Below, piece after piece: positions 17,682 to 25,430 of a DNA stretch of 64,000 nt. A program made the position numbers and the translations under genes. This DNA comes from an uncultured Oscillospiraceae bacterium (GTDB taxonomy: Bacteria; Bacillota; Clostridia; Oscillospirales; Ruminococcaceae). Below the pieces are notes generated by a model, which was not told the origin of the DNA, ran no database searches, and saw only the letters and a program-made list of their open reading frames with translations. The stretch is taken from contig UQDG01000002.1 of the NCBI GenBank assembly GCA_900539695.1, positions 1-64,000 of the forward strand, read 5' to 3'. Position 1 is the stretch's first letter. Each line of letters begins with the position of its first letter.

Positions 17682-18110
17682 ATGGACGATCTAGACCATA
17701 AAATCGTACAACTTTTATCCGAAAATGCACGTATGCCCGTCAAAGACATTGCACAGAAGGTCAGTTTGACCAGCCCGGCCGTGTCCAGCCGCATCCATCG
17801 GCTGGAGCAGGAGGGTATCATCGGCGGCTACACAGTGGTGCTGCGCAACCCCGGCGCCCCCGCCCGTGTGGAGGCACTCATCTCTGTTTTGGTGGATGCC
17901 GCCACCCGCGCCAGCTTCCTGGCGATGATCGAGCAGGAGTCCCAGGTCTTGCAGTGCTTCCGCGTGACAGGCAGTTACAATTTTATTATTAAGGTAAGCT
18001 GCACCGACATCGACGCACTGGAGCATCTGCTGACCAAGATGCAGAAGATGGGTTCCACCAACACCCAGATCATCCTGAACACCCAGCTGGACCGCAATCT
18101 GGCATTTTAA
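17682..18110 (+). CDS. Lrp/AsnC-family transcriptional regulator
   Basis: A 142-residue regulator. The N-terminal winged helix (LDHKIVQLLSENARMPVKDI, then AVSSRIHRLEQEGII) binds DNA. The C-terminal RAM domain (about 65-140) forms dimers or octamers and usually binds an amino acid. The length is typical. The start at ATG 17682 follows GAGGAG; the open frame extends upstream to 17601 without a ribosome site. The zinc-ribbon membrane gene follows after 14 bases and the GT2 gene 9 bases further on, so the three are likely one transcript. Its targets are unknown. Confidence 0.9.
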   Translation: MDDLDHKIVQLLSENARMPVKDIAQKVSLTSPAVSSRIHRLEQEGIIGGYTVVLRNPGAPARVEALISVLVDAATRASFLAMIEQESQVLQCFRVTGSYNFIIKVSCTDIDALEHLLTKMQKMGSTNTQIILNTQLDRNLAF

Positions 18111-18124
18111 CGAAAGAGGACGTT

Positions 18125-18526
18125 ATGTACTTTTGCAAAAACTGCGGCCGCCTGGCCAATCCCGGCGAAGACCGCTGCCCCAAATGCGGTGCTGCCCACA
18201 TCCAGCCCGCCCCCGCAGCAGCAGCCCCCACCGGGCCTGCCGCCCCGCAGTATCACCCGGCCGAGGACGCCCCGGAGCAGGATGTTCCGGCCCTGGGCTT
18301 TGGCAGCACGCTGGGCACGCTGGTCATCTTTGCCATCCCTCTGGTAGGCTTTATCATGATGCTGGTGTGGAGCTTTTCCGGCGGCCCGGACAGTGCCCGC
18401 AAGCGCCTGGCCCGTGCTTATCTGGTCCGCACGCTCATCATCGCGGTTATCTTTGCATTGCTGTTTTTGATCGGCGCGCTGAGCCTGGCGGCCGTTTCCC
18501 ACAGCCTGTACTACGCCCTGCGCTAA
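18125..18526 (+). CDS. Small zinc-ribbon membrane protein
   Basis: A 133-residue protein. The N-terminal zinc ribbon CKNCGRLANPGEDRCPKCG (residues 4-22) is joined by an Ala/Pro-rich linker to two hydrophobic helices (about 58-78 and 101-127). The function is unknown; such proteins are common in this lineage. The start has AAAGAGGACGTT upstream. It lies between the Lrp and GT2 genes in a tight operon. Confidence 0.75.
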   Translation: MYFCKNCGRLANPGEDRCPKCGAAHIQPAPAAAAPTGPAAPQYHPAEDAPEQDVPALGFGSTLGTLVIFAIPLVGFIMMLVWSFSGGPDSARKRLARAYLVRTLIIAVIFALLFLIGALSLAAVSHSLYYALR

Positions 18527-18535
18527 GGAGGCCGT

Positions 18536-19525
18536 ATGAAAGCAAGTGTCATTATCCCAAACCTGAACGGTGCAGGCTGGCTGCGTGACTCCATCGAGTC
18601 CATCTGGGCACAGACCGAGCAGGATTTTGAACTGATCGTCATTGACAATGGCTCCACGGATGAAAGCCTGGAGATTGCCCGCAGCTATTGCGGCCGCGAC
18701 CGCTACACCCTGATTGAAAACACCGAGAATACCGGTTTTTCCCACGCCGTCAACCAGGGCATAGCCATTGCCAAAGGCGAGTACATGGCTCTGTTCAACA
18801 ACGACGCCTTTGCCGAGCCGACCTGGCTGGCGGAGCTGCTCCGCACTGCTGAGGCAGACCCCAAGATCTTTGCCGTCAGCAGCCTGATGCTGCGCTTTTA
18901 CGAGCCGGAACTTGCCGATGATGCGGGCGATTACGTGACTATTTTGGGGTTTGCCTGCAAGCGCGGCGACGGCCTGAAGGCAAGCCGATACACAAAACCC
19001 TGCCGCATCTTCAGTGCATGCGGCGGCGCGGCGCTGTACAGAAAATCCATTTTGGATAAAATCGGCGTTTTTGACGAATTGTTTTTTGCCTATTATGAGG
19101 ACGTGGACCTAAGCTGGCGCGCGAACAACTTTGGTTACAAGAACGTTTATTGCCCAACGGCGCGGTGCCGGCACATCTGCGGTGCCACAACAGGTGCGGT
19201 GCGGTACAATCCGTTCAAGAGCATCCAGAGCGGGCGGAACAGCATCCTGCTGCCCTACAAGAACCAGCCGTTGTTGATGATGCTGCTGAACCTGATCCCG
19301 ATGGTGCTGGGGTATCTGCTGAAAGTGGTGATGTTCCGGTTCCGTGGGTTTGGCAACGATTATGCGAAAGGCTTCCACGAAGCCTGGGTAGCCCTGCCGA
19401 AGCTGAACAAGCCGAAGTTCCATTGGAAAAACCTGCCCAACTACATCTGGGTCGAGTGCAGTTTAATTGTCGGCCTGTTCCGCTACCTCATCTACCGCAT
19501 CCAGCGCGCGCTGAAGGTGACCTGA
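18536..19525 (+). CDS. Family 2 glycosyltransferase (WbbL/rhamnosyltransferase type)
   Basis: A 329-residue GT-A-fold enzyme. VIIPNLNGAGWLRDSIES opens the nucleotide-binding fold, IDNGSTDESLEIA follows, the metal-binding DxD-like site is LFNNDAF, and the acceptor-side motif FFAYYEDVDLSWRA is typical of WbbL-like rhamnosyltransferases. The C-terminal 80 residues carry one or two hydrophobic segments that may attach it to the membrane. It probably adds a sugar to a lipid-linked surface glycan precursor. AAGGAGG precedes the ATG. It is the last gene of the Lrp operon. Confidence 0.87.
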   Translation: MKASVIIPNLNGAGWLRDSIESIWAQTEQDFELIVIDNGSTDESLEIARSYCGRDRYTLIENTENTGFSHAVNQGIAIAKGEYMALFNNDAFAEPTWLAELLRTAEADPKIFAVSSLMLRFYEPELADDAGDYVTILGFACKRGDGLKASRYTKPCRIFSACGGAALYRKSILDKIGVFDELFFAYYEDVDLSWRANNFGYKNVYCPTARCRHICGATTGAVRYNPFKSIQSGRNSILLPYKNQPLLMMLLNLIPMVLGYLLKVVMFRFRGFGNDYAKGFHEAWVALPKLNKPKFHWKNLPNYIWVECSLIVGLFRYLIYRIQRALKVT

Positions 19526-19528
19526 TTT

Positions 19529-19555
19529 GTCCCTTTTCTTGAAAGAAAAGGAACC
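19529..19555. repeat. Family C short palindrome
   Basis: TCCCTTTTCTTGAAAGAAAA followed by GGAACC, just after the GT2 stop codon and before its terminator. It is extended on the right by AAAAGA as in the copy at 22554. Confidence 0.7.
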
Positions 19556-19572
19556 AAAAGATCTTTAAATTA

Positions 19573-19613
19573 AAAATGGGAGATACGGTCTGCGACCGTA
19601 TCTCCCATTTTTG
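19573..19613 (+). terminator. Terminator of the Lrp-GT2 operon
   Basis: AAAATGGGAGATACGGTC pairs with the mirrored arm GACCGTATCTCCCATTTT around a small loop and ends in a T run: a perfect stem of about 18 bases. Confidence 0.92.
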
Positions 19614-19617
19614 TTTA

Positions 19618-19789
19618 GGCAACACCGCATAATTCCCGCCTTACGGCTTAAGCACCGCTCCGGCGGCTGCGGCACGGCATCTGCGTTGCCAAAATGCTCG
19701 ATAATACACAAAGTATTATCTGCGCTTTTGGCTTAGCAGCTGCCGCACCTCGCTCGCCGTATCGGCACTTAGAATTGTGCGGTGTTACC
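19618..19789. repeat. 172-bp palindromic element, family A, subfamily 2
   Basis: Inserted between the GT2 terminator and the end of the glycan operon. TTA lies on both sides. The right end is mutated to GGTGTTACC. It has the subfamily 2 arms (GGCGGCTGCGGCACGGCA and its partner TGCCGCACC). Confidence 0.9.
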
Positions 19790-20464
19790 TTAGAGTTTCT
19801 TCGGTTCCTTCTTTGCAAAGAAGGAACGAATCAGGCTGACCGCCGACGCGCACAGGGCGGGGTAGAGGATGAGGCAGAAGGTTTGATACCAGGTGGGGAC
19901 AAGGTACTGCCACCAGGCGGGCAGAGTCGAGGCGGCGTTCAGGGTCAGGGTCGCCGGGGCAAAGGTCAGATCCACCGTCTTGTTCTCGTCCGGGCTGCAG
20001 GGGTCCAGGCGCAATGCCGCAATGCTCGTGCGGGGCAGCGTGTACAAGTACTGGCCGTTGCCAAGGTTCTGCGGGAACACACGGCGATCCTGGCTGTAAT
20101 CCTCGCCCACTTTCGTGGTGTAATACAGGCACATCTCACGGGCGTCGCCATCAAACGTTACCGTGTAGCTCAGCGTGCGCACCACCTGGCCGGAGACATC
20201 CTCCAAAATCATCTGCGGGTCACCGTTGGTGGTGGTCAGGGTCAGAGCCGACTCCGCGGTCGCCTGCTCCTCGGCGGGTTCCAGGCCCACCAACTGCCAG
20301 CTCTGCACCGGGATGATCTGCTCGGTCATGCGCCCCTGGGCCTTGGCCAGGGCATCGCTGCCAGCATGGGCCAGGCTCAGCACCAGCCAGACGGCCACCG
20401 CCAAAATGTAACAGGCCGCAGGCACCGCGCCGCGGCGGGCGAAGAAAGTTTTCAACCGTTTCAT
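19790..20464 (-). CDS. Membrane-anchored partner protein, cassette copy 2
   Basis: A 224-residue protein with an N-terminal membrane helix (about 13-33), an extracellular beta-rich domain of about 150 residues and a second helix (about 190-212). The short cytoplasmic tail ends FFAKKEPKKL. The family is unknown. It resembles the 215-residue protein at 22767-23414 in size, topology and tail, and each follows a large GT-C-like gene. The start overlaps the preceding gene by 4 bases, which indicates translational coupling. The last codons lie inside a family C palindrome (19797-19828), and a family A element directly follows the stop. Confidence 0.75.
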   Translation of the reverse strand: MKRLKTFFARRGAVPAACYILAVAVWLVLSLAHAGSDALAKAQGRMTEQIIPVQSWQLVGLEPAEEQATAESALTLTTTNGDPQMILEDVSGQVVRTLSYTVTFDGDAREMCLYYTTKVGEDYSQDRRVFPQNLGNGQYLYTLPRTSIAALRLDPCSPDENKTVDLTFAPATLTLNAASTLPAWWQYLVPTWYQTFCLILYPALCASAVSLIRSFFAKKEPKKL

Positions 20465-22539
20465 GCGGCACCCCCTTGCATTTCCACCGGGGCATAGCCC
20501 GCATCGGTCACGCGGTACAGCAGGGTCTCCCCTGCCTGGGCGGCGGCCAATTTATCCGTAAACAGGTCGCTGTAACTTTGCACAAAAATATCGTCCAGTT
20601 TTTGGATGTACAACGCCGTGCAGCCGTTGCCGCGCACGATGGCATCCAGTTCATCTGCCGCAAAAGCGTGATAATAGGTTGCTTTTACGCCCTCGTCGGG
20701 CTTGAGTTCCGGCAGACCAAACGTACCGCCACCGCCGTTCATTTCAGACATAATGCCGGAGTAATCCACCAGCACCGGGTAAAAATCAAACACGGCGCTG
20801 AACCAGCCCTCGCCGTTATCGCCCTGACTGACGTAGAACACACGGTCGTCGGGCTGCAAATTCTCGCAGACGTACTCGGCCTCGGCACGAGCCTGCTTGC
20901 GGTCGGCAAATTCGCTGTCCGCAAAACCCAGCACGCTGAGCTGCGGCAGCACGATCTGATTCTGCCGCACCAGCATGGCAACAGCCAGCAGCAACACAAT
21001 GCCCTGCGCCGCCAGCGGGCGCTTGGGGGCATAGCGGCTGGTGGTAAAAGCAGCCGTGGGGCCGTTGACTTTACTGACCGTCTCCAGCTGTGGCTGCAAA
21101 GCAATCATCAGACAAGCCAGCGCCATCAGGAACCAACCAATGTAATAACTTTCGATGTAACGGTTATAATCTTCCAGCCGCTCCGCCTGGAACGGCTTAA
21201 AGATAAAACCGTAGCTAAGCGCCAGTTCGAGGTTATACCCCAAAAAGCAGACAGCGGACAGCACACCCATACTGCCGATGCGCAGCCGCAGACGGCGGGA
21301 ACCAGCCGTGGCCAGTGCCACCACAAACACAACGGCAATCAGCACCGCGATGTTGCGGCCCTGACCGATCATGCCCAGTTTGCCGTCGCTGGTCCAGAAT
21401 TGGTGGCCCATATCGGCCATCGCCTGGCGGAACTGGGGTTCGCGCTCGGCAAAAAAGCCGGTGACGGGCCGACCCAGCAGAATCTTGATGCCGTTGATGA
21501 CCACTGCACCCATCGAGGCAGTTGTCTCACCGACACCGCCCTCGCTGGCGTTGCGGCTGACGAGCCAGCCTACGTAGCGGACGTTCCACAAATAATACAC
21601 AGCCATGGGCGCGGCAAAGCAGGCCACGGCAAAGCCTGTACGGCGGGCAAGGCCCTGCTTGAATTTACCATCACAGAACAGCCAGGCGTCCACGGCGATC
21701 AGCCCGGCCGCTGCCAGCGACAGCACAAAGTCATTGGCTTTTAAGTTTGCGGCCAGGGCCAGCACCGGCAGCACAGCCCAGCGGGGGCCATCCTGTTGGC
21801 GCAGGGCCAGCCACACAGCCACCGCACTGCCGAACACCAACCCGGCCGGGATGTCGCCGTAGGACGACAGGTAGACGGTAGTCAGGTAGATGGTGTGGTT
21901 GTACACCGTGAAGAAAAACGGCGTGACCCACAGCACCGCAGCCATGGGCACGGCCACACGCCACTGCTTCCGCGGCAGGACGCTGAGCACGGCGGCATAC
22001 ACGGCAAAGAACAATACATCGTAGGCGAGATAGATTTTCCAGTCTGCATACCGGCCAAAGAACTGGAAAAAGTAGCTGAGCAGCGGCAGGCCTGGGTTCT
22101 GCGTCACCGCCCAGGGCGTGCCCAGCGTGGCGGTGGAGTACAGGCTGTTATCCACCTTGGTGACTTTGACGGCGGTGGCCCAGAGGGAGAATTCATCGGA
22201 CACCGTGGCCATGGGCTGGCGCACGAAGAAGTACACGGCAAAGGCCAGTGCCAGCGCCCAGAAGGTCACGCTGCCGGGCGTTGCCAATTGCGCGTAGTAG
22301 CGCTTTTTAGCCTCTTTCGGCGGCAGCAGCGCCCACACGCCGCCTGCCGCACACAGGGCGTACACAGCCCAGGCGGCGGGGTACAGCACCCCGGCCATAC
22401 CGGCCAGCGTAAGCACCGCCACGATGCAGGACAGCGTTACCAGCGGGGCCAGCCCGGCCGGGATCCGCGCTTTGAGCGTGAGCGCCGCGCTGCCCAAAAA
22501 CAGCGCCGCCAGCGCTGCCATTACGCAGAGAAGTTCCAT
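20461..22539 (-). CDS. Large GT-C-like membrane protein, cassette copy 2
   Basis: A 692-residue polytopic protein with about 12-14 membrane helices and a C-terminal extracellular domain of about 170 residues. After the early helices the loop VSDEFSLWATAVKV has the Asp-Glu pair expected at the catalytic loop of GT-C glycosyltransferases, which use lipid-phosphate sugars outside the membrane. That assignment is inferred from topology and this motif, not from a family match. It shares its architecture, and the DEFxxW motif, with the 664-residue protein at 23414-25408. The ATG has AAGGAT upstream. A family C palindrome and a 228-base gap separate it from the first cassette. Confidence 0.72.
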   Translation of the reverse strand: MELLCVMAALAALFLGSAALTLKARIPAGLAPLVTLSCIVAVLTLAGMAGVLYPAAWAVYALCAAGGVWALLPPKEAKKRYYAQLATPGSVTFWALALAFAVYFFVRQPMATVSDEFSLWATAVKVTKVDNSLYSTATLGTPWAVTQNPGLPLLSYFFQFFGRYADWKIYLAYDVLFFAVYAAVLSVLPRKQWRVAVPMAAVLWVTPFFFTVYNHTIYLTTVYLSSYGDIPAGLVFGSAVAVWLALRQQDGPRWAVLPVLALAANLKANDFVLSLAAAGLIAVDAWLFCDGKFKQGLARRTGFAVACFAAPMAVYYLWNVRYVGWLVSRNASEGGVGETTASMGAVVINGIKILLGRPVTGFFAEREPQFRQAMADMGHQFWTSDGKLGMIGQGRNIAVLIAVVFVVALATAGSRRLRLRIGSMGVLSAVCFLGYNLELALSYGFIFKPFQAERLEDYNRYIESYYIGWFLMALACLMIALQPQLETVSKVNGPTAAFTTSRYAPKRPLAAQGIVLLLAVAMLVRQNQIVLPQLSVLGFADSEFADRKQARAEAEYVCENLQPDDRVFYVSQGDNGEGWFSAVFDFYPVLVDYSGIMSEMNGGGGTFGLPELKPDEGVKATYYHAFAADELDAIVRGNGCTALYIQKLDDIFVQSYSDLFTDKLAAAQAGETLLYRVTDAGYAPVEMQGGAA

Positions 22540-22553
22540 TGTTTATCCTTGTC

Positions 22554-22580
22554 TGTTCCTTTTCTTATAAGAAAAGGAAC
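22554..22580. repeat. Family C short palindrome
   Basis: GTTCCTTTTCTTATAAGAAA followed by AGGAAC: a perfect palindrome 15 bases upstream of the 692-residue gene. It is followed by CAAAAGAATTTT as in the copy at 19529. Confidence 0.8.
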
Positions 22581-22659
22581 CAAAAGAATTTTAATATAAA
22601 ATACCGTTTTATGGTTGGGGGTAAGTTGCGATGACGCGGGGAAAGCGAGGCAGGGAATG

Positions 22660-22738
22660 GTTGTAGGGACGAACATTGTTCGCCCGCGGGTGTTTGCACT
22701 GCCGCGAGGTTAGCGGGCGCACAGTGTGCGCCCCTACA
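22660..22738. repeat. Family D repeat (TGTAGGGG-type)
   Basis: TTGTAGGGACGAACATTGTT on the left and GCGCACAGTGTGCGCCCCTA on the right form inverted ends around GCCCGCGGG and TTAGCGGGCG. It fills most of the gap between the two glycan cassettes. Confidence 0.6.
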
Positions 22739-22766
22739 GATGCCGCTTATCCCTATTTTTGCTTTA

Positions 22767-23414
22767 TTATGTTGAAAGTTTCTTCGGTTCCTTCTTTTCA
22801 AAGAAGGAACAAACCAACCCCGCCGCAAACGCCGGTGCAAACAACAGCACCAGCAACTGACCGGCAGTGGGGAGAAAGCGCAGATACCACGGGGTGTCCG
22901 GGTTCAGCGTCACACCGGTGAAAAGCGTCGGCACGCCGCCCACGCTGTCGGGGTCGATGCGCAGGCCCGTGACCCACTGGCCGCCCAGATCGAACGTGTA
23001 CACGCCGGGGGCGGTGACTTTGGCGTAGACTTTCTGCGCCTCGGTGTAGTCGGTCTGGCCGGGCTTGAGATAGTACAGCGCCACGCCACCCGGGGGCAGA
23101 CGGTGCGCAGCATCCAGCTCCACTGTTTCAATATAACCCTGTCCCTGCCAGTAAATGTGGGGGTCGCTGTCGGTGGAAAGATACCAGTTGGGGTCGTCGT
23201 CCGGGGCGGTCCACCACTCGTTGCTGGAATAGGCGGCAAAACTCTCGGTGGTAAGCTCGTCCGGTGCCAGCGTGACCTGGGGCATTTTGCCCTGCATTTT
23301 GTAGTTCAGCATCACGGCACTGCCCGCCAGGCAGCGCACCAGCCACAGCACCACCGCCAGCAGGTAAGCCAGCACCAGCGTTTGACGCGGGTTGAAGAGC
23401 GTTTTTTTCTGCAT
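22767..23414 (-). CDS. Membrane-anchored partner protein, cassette copy 1
   Basis: A 215-residue protein with the same plan as the product of 19790-20464: an N-terminal helix (about 13-30), an extracellular beta-rich domain with many Trp and Tyr residues, a C-terminal helix (about 183-203), and a tail SFFEKKEPKKLST. It overlaps the upstream large gene by one base. The tail codons are the family C palindrome at 22785-22812. The function is unknown; pairing with a GT-C-like protein suggests an accessory or acceptor-binding subunit. Confidence 0.75.
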   Translation of the reverse strand: MQKKTLFNPRQTLVLAYLLAVVLWLVRCLAGSAVMLNYKMQGKMPQVTLAPDELTTESFAAYSSNEWWTAPDDDPNWYLSTDSDPHIYWQGQGYIETVELDAAHRLPPGGVALYYLKPGQTDYTEAQKVYAKVTAPGVYTFDLGGQWVTGLRIDPDSVGGVPTLFTGVTLNPDTPWYLRFLPTAGQLLVLLFAPAFAAGLVCSFFEKKEPKKLST

Positions 23415-25408
23415 TATTCCACCCCGCTTTCTTCCACCGCGGCCAGCGTAAAGGGCACGGCGGCGTCTGCGCCCTCAAAGTGGTAGAGGGTCGCGGGCAT
23501 GTCGGCGGTCAGTCCGCCCTCAAAATAGGGGCTGAACTCCCGCTGCAGGTAGTCATCGGCACGGTCAATGAGCAGATAATCGCAGTCTTTCTCCTGCATA
23601 TAGGCCACCAGCGTGGCGGGCACGCAGACGGCTTTATAATCGTACATCGTCCAATTTTCGCTTTCGACCAGGTTCATAAAATCGCTGTCCCAGCGATCCT
23701 GAGTCTCGCCCAAACGACCGTAAAAGCCGCCGAAGCCGTTGACCACCTGGGCCGTCAGCTCGTAGCGGTAGTAGTACCAGCGGGTAGCGTCGTCACCCTG
23801 GCTCAGCACCAGCACACGGTCGGGCCAATCCAGCACCGTATTCATCGTGTCAGCGCGTTCTTGCACGTCAGCACGCAGGGTGTACAGGCTGTCAGCATCC
23901 GACCAGAAGCCTGCCGCCGGGATGCCCCGCCAGCAGAAGATACCCACCACAGCGGCGGCCGCACAGGCCAGCACACAGCAGCTCCACCGGGCGGCGGCAC
24001 TGCGGGCCAGCAGACAGAGCATAGCCAGCATCCACGCCTGGTAGTAGGGGCTTAAATAGCGGTCGTAGTCCTTGAGGGCCAGGCCCTCCACGTCCGAGAA
24101 ATTGTAGTAATACAAAATGAGGTGGAACGCATACAGCGCGGCGAAGCAGAACGCGAACGCCAGATGCGCCATCAGTACACGGCGGCGGGCCGGGCCTTTT
24201 TCGGCGGCAAAAAACGCCGCTGCTGCGACCATGGTAATAACCGCCACCGCCATGATGCCGCCGCCCAGCAGGCAGATGCGCCGGGTGAAGAAGGCATCGC
24301 CCATGGCGGCCATAATTTGCGCAAACTTGTCATCGCGGCCAATGCCCAGCAGCTGCTTGACGCCGCCCGTCAGCACCGCGCCGTAGCTTAAGCCCGCGCT
24401 GCCCACGCTGGCGCCGGTGTCCACCGTGGGGGTCACGGCGGCGGTGTAGCGGCTCCAGCTTACAAAAGCGGCCACCACGCAGACGGCCAGGCCGCCAGCG
24501 CGCAGAAACGCACGCGGGAACGATTGTTTGATTGGTTTATCGGCGGTGACCAACTGGTCAAGGCCGATCAAAAAGGCAGCGATCAGCCCGTAGGCAAAGC
24601 AAATATCTTTCGTCAGGGTCAGCAGCATCAGCGGCAGAGCCGTCAGCCAGAATGCCCGCCTGCGGTGCCCTACAGAATAATACAGGCAGAGTGCCCCGCC
24701 AAACAGCATCGCCAGCGGCATGTCCGCCATGGCATTGGCATACTGCGGCGCATAGCTGCCCGCCGGATTGTTGGAGAAGAAGAACGGCAGCACAAACCCG
24801 GTCCCGAACACAAGGATGCCCCCCGCCCACTGCGGGCGAGGCAGAGCCGAAGCTGCCGTCACACAGGCCAGAGCCAGGGTGTCCAGCGCGGCCAGGCAGG
24901 CCCACTCAGCCCACGAACCAAAGGGCTGGAACAAGAGCGTCACCAGGCTGGTGGCCGGGTAGGTAAAGCTGGCTTTCAGGTTGACGGGATCGGCCACATA
25001 AAACGCGGCGCGCTCCACCACCATTTTGGGCGCAAGGCCCCAGGCGGTGAACTCGTCCCACTGGGTAAACATGGGCCGGTGCAGGGCAAACAGGCACCAG
25101 ATAAACGCAGCACCACCCAAAAACAGCGCAAAGCCGGGGCGGGTCAGGGCGGTTTTCACCGCCGTTCCCACACCTGCCGGGCGCAGGCGGACAACGCCCA
25201 CAACCACCGCAGCACCCAACAGCAGCACAGCTGCCGCCGCGCCAATGCGCAGATTGCCCAGCATGCCAAACGGGTACAGCACCAGCGCGGCGGCGCTGAG
25301 CAGCGGCAGCGGCAGTAAAGCGGCGTCACAATCCAAAAGGGCGGCCAGCACCGCACCGGCACCCGCCAGCAGAACCAGCAGGAACAGCCCCCAGGCCAAG
25401 GTCAGCAC
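23414..25408 (-). CDS. Large GT-C-like membrane protein, cassette copy 1
   Basis: A 664-residue polytopic protein (about 13 helices) with a C-terminal extracellular region. The first large loop has FTQWDEFTAWGLAPKM, the same DEFxxW arrangement as its paralog at 20461-22539. The frame is open to 25495, inside the previous gene, but the ribosome site AGGGGGG (about 25420-25427) points to the GTG at 25408. A GT-C role in surface-glycan assembly is inferred. It follows the DUF2142 gene by about 20 bases in one operon. Confidence 0.73.
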   Translation of the reverse strand: MLTLAWGLFLLVLLAGAGAVLAALLDCDAALLPLPLLSAAALVLYPFGMLGNLRIGAAAAVLLLGAAVVVGVVRLRPAGVGTAVKTALTRPGFALFLGGAAFIWCLFALHRPMFTQWDEFTAWGLAPKMVVERAAFYVADPVNLKASFTYPATSLVTLLFQPFGSWAEWACLAALDTLALACVTAASALPRPQWAGGILVFGTGFVLPFFFSNNPAGSYAPQYANAMADMPLAMLFGGALCLYYSVGHRRRAFWLTALPLMLLTLTKDICFAYGLIAAFLIGLDQLVTADKPIKQSFPRAFLRAGGLAVCVVAAFVSWSRYTAAVTPTVDTGASVGSAGLSYGAVLTGGVKQLLGIGRDDKFAQIMAAMGDAFFTRRICLLGGGIMAVAVITMVAAAAFFAAEKGPARRRVLMAHLAFAFCFAALYAFHLILYYYNFSDVEGLALKDYDRYLSPYYQAWMLAMLCLLARSAAARWSCCVLACAAAAVVGIFCWRGIPAAGFWSDADSLYTLRADVQERADTMNTVLDWPDRVLVLSQGDDATRWYYYRYELTAQVVNGFGGFYGRLGETQDRWDSDFMNLVESENWTMYDYKAVCVPATLVAYMQEKDCDYLLIDRADDYLQREFSPYFEGGLTADMPATLYHFEGADAAVPFTLAAVEESGVE

Positions 25409-25430
25409 AGTACAAGTCACCCCCCTGTAG

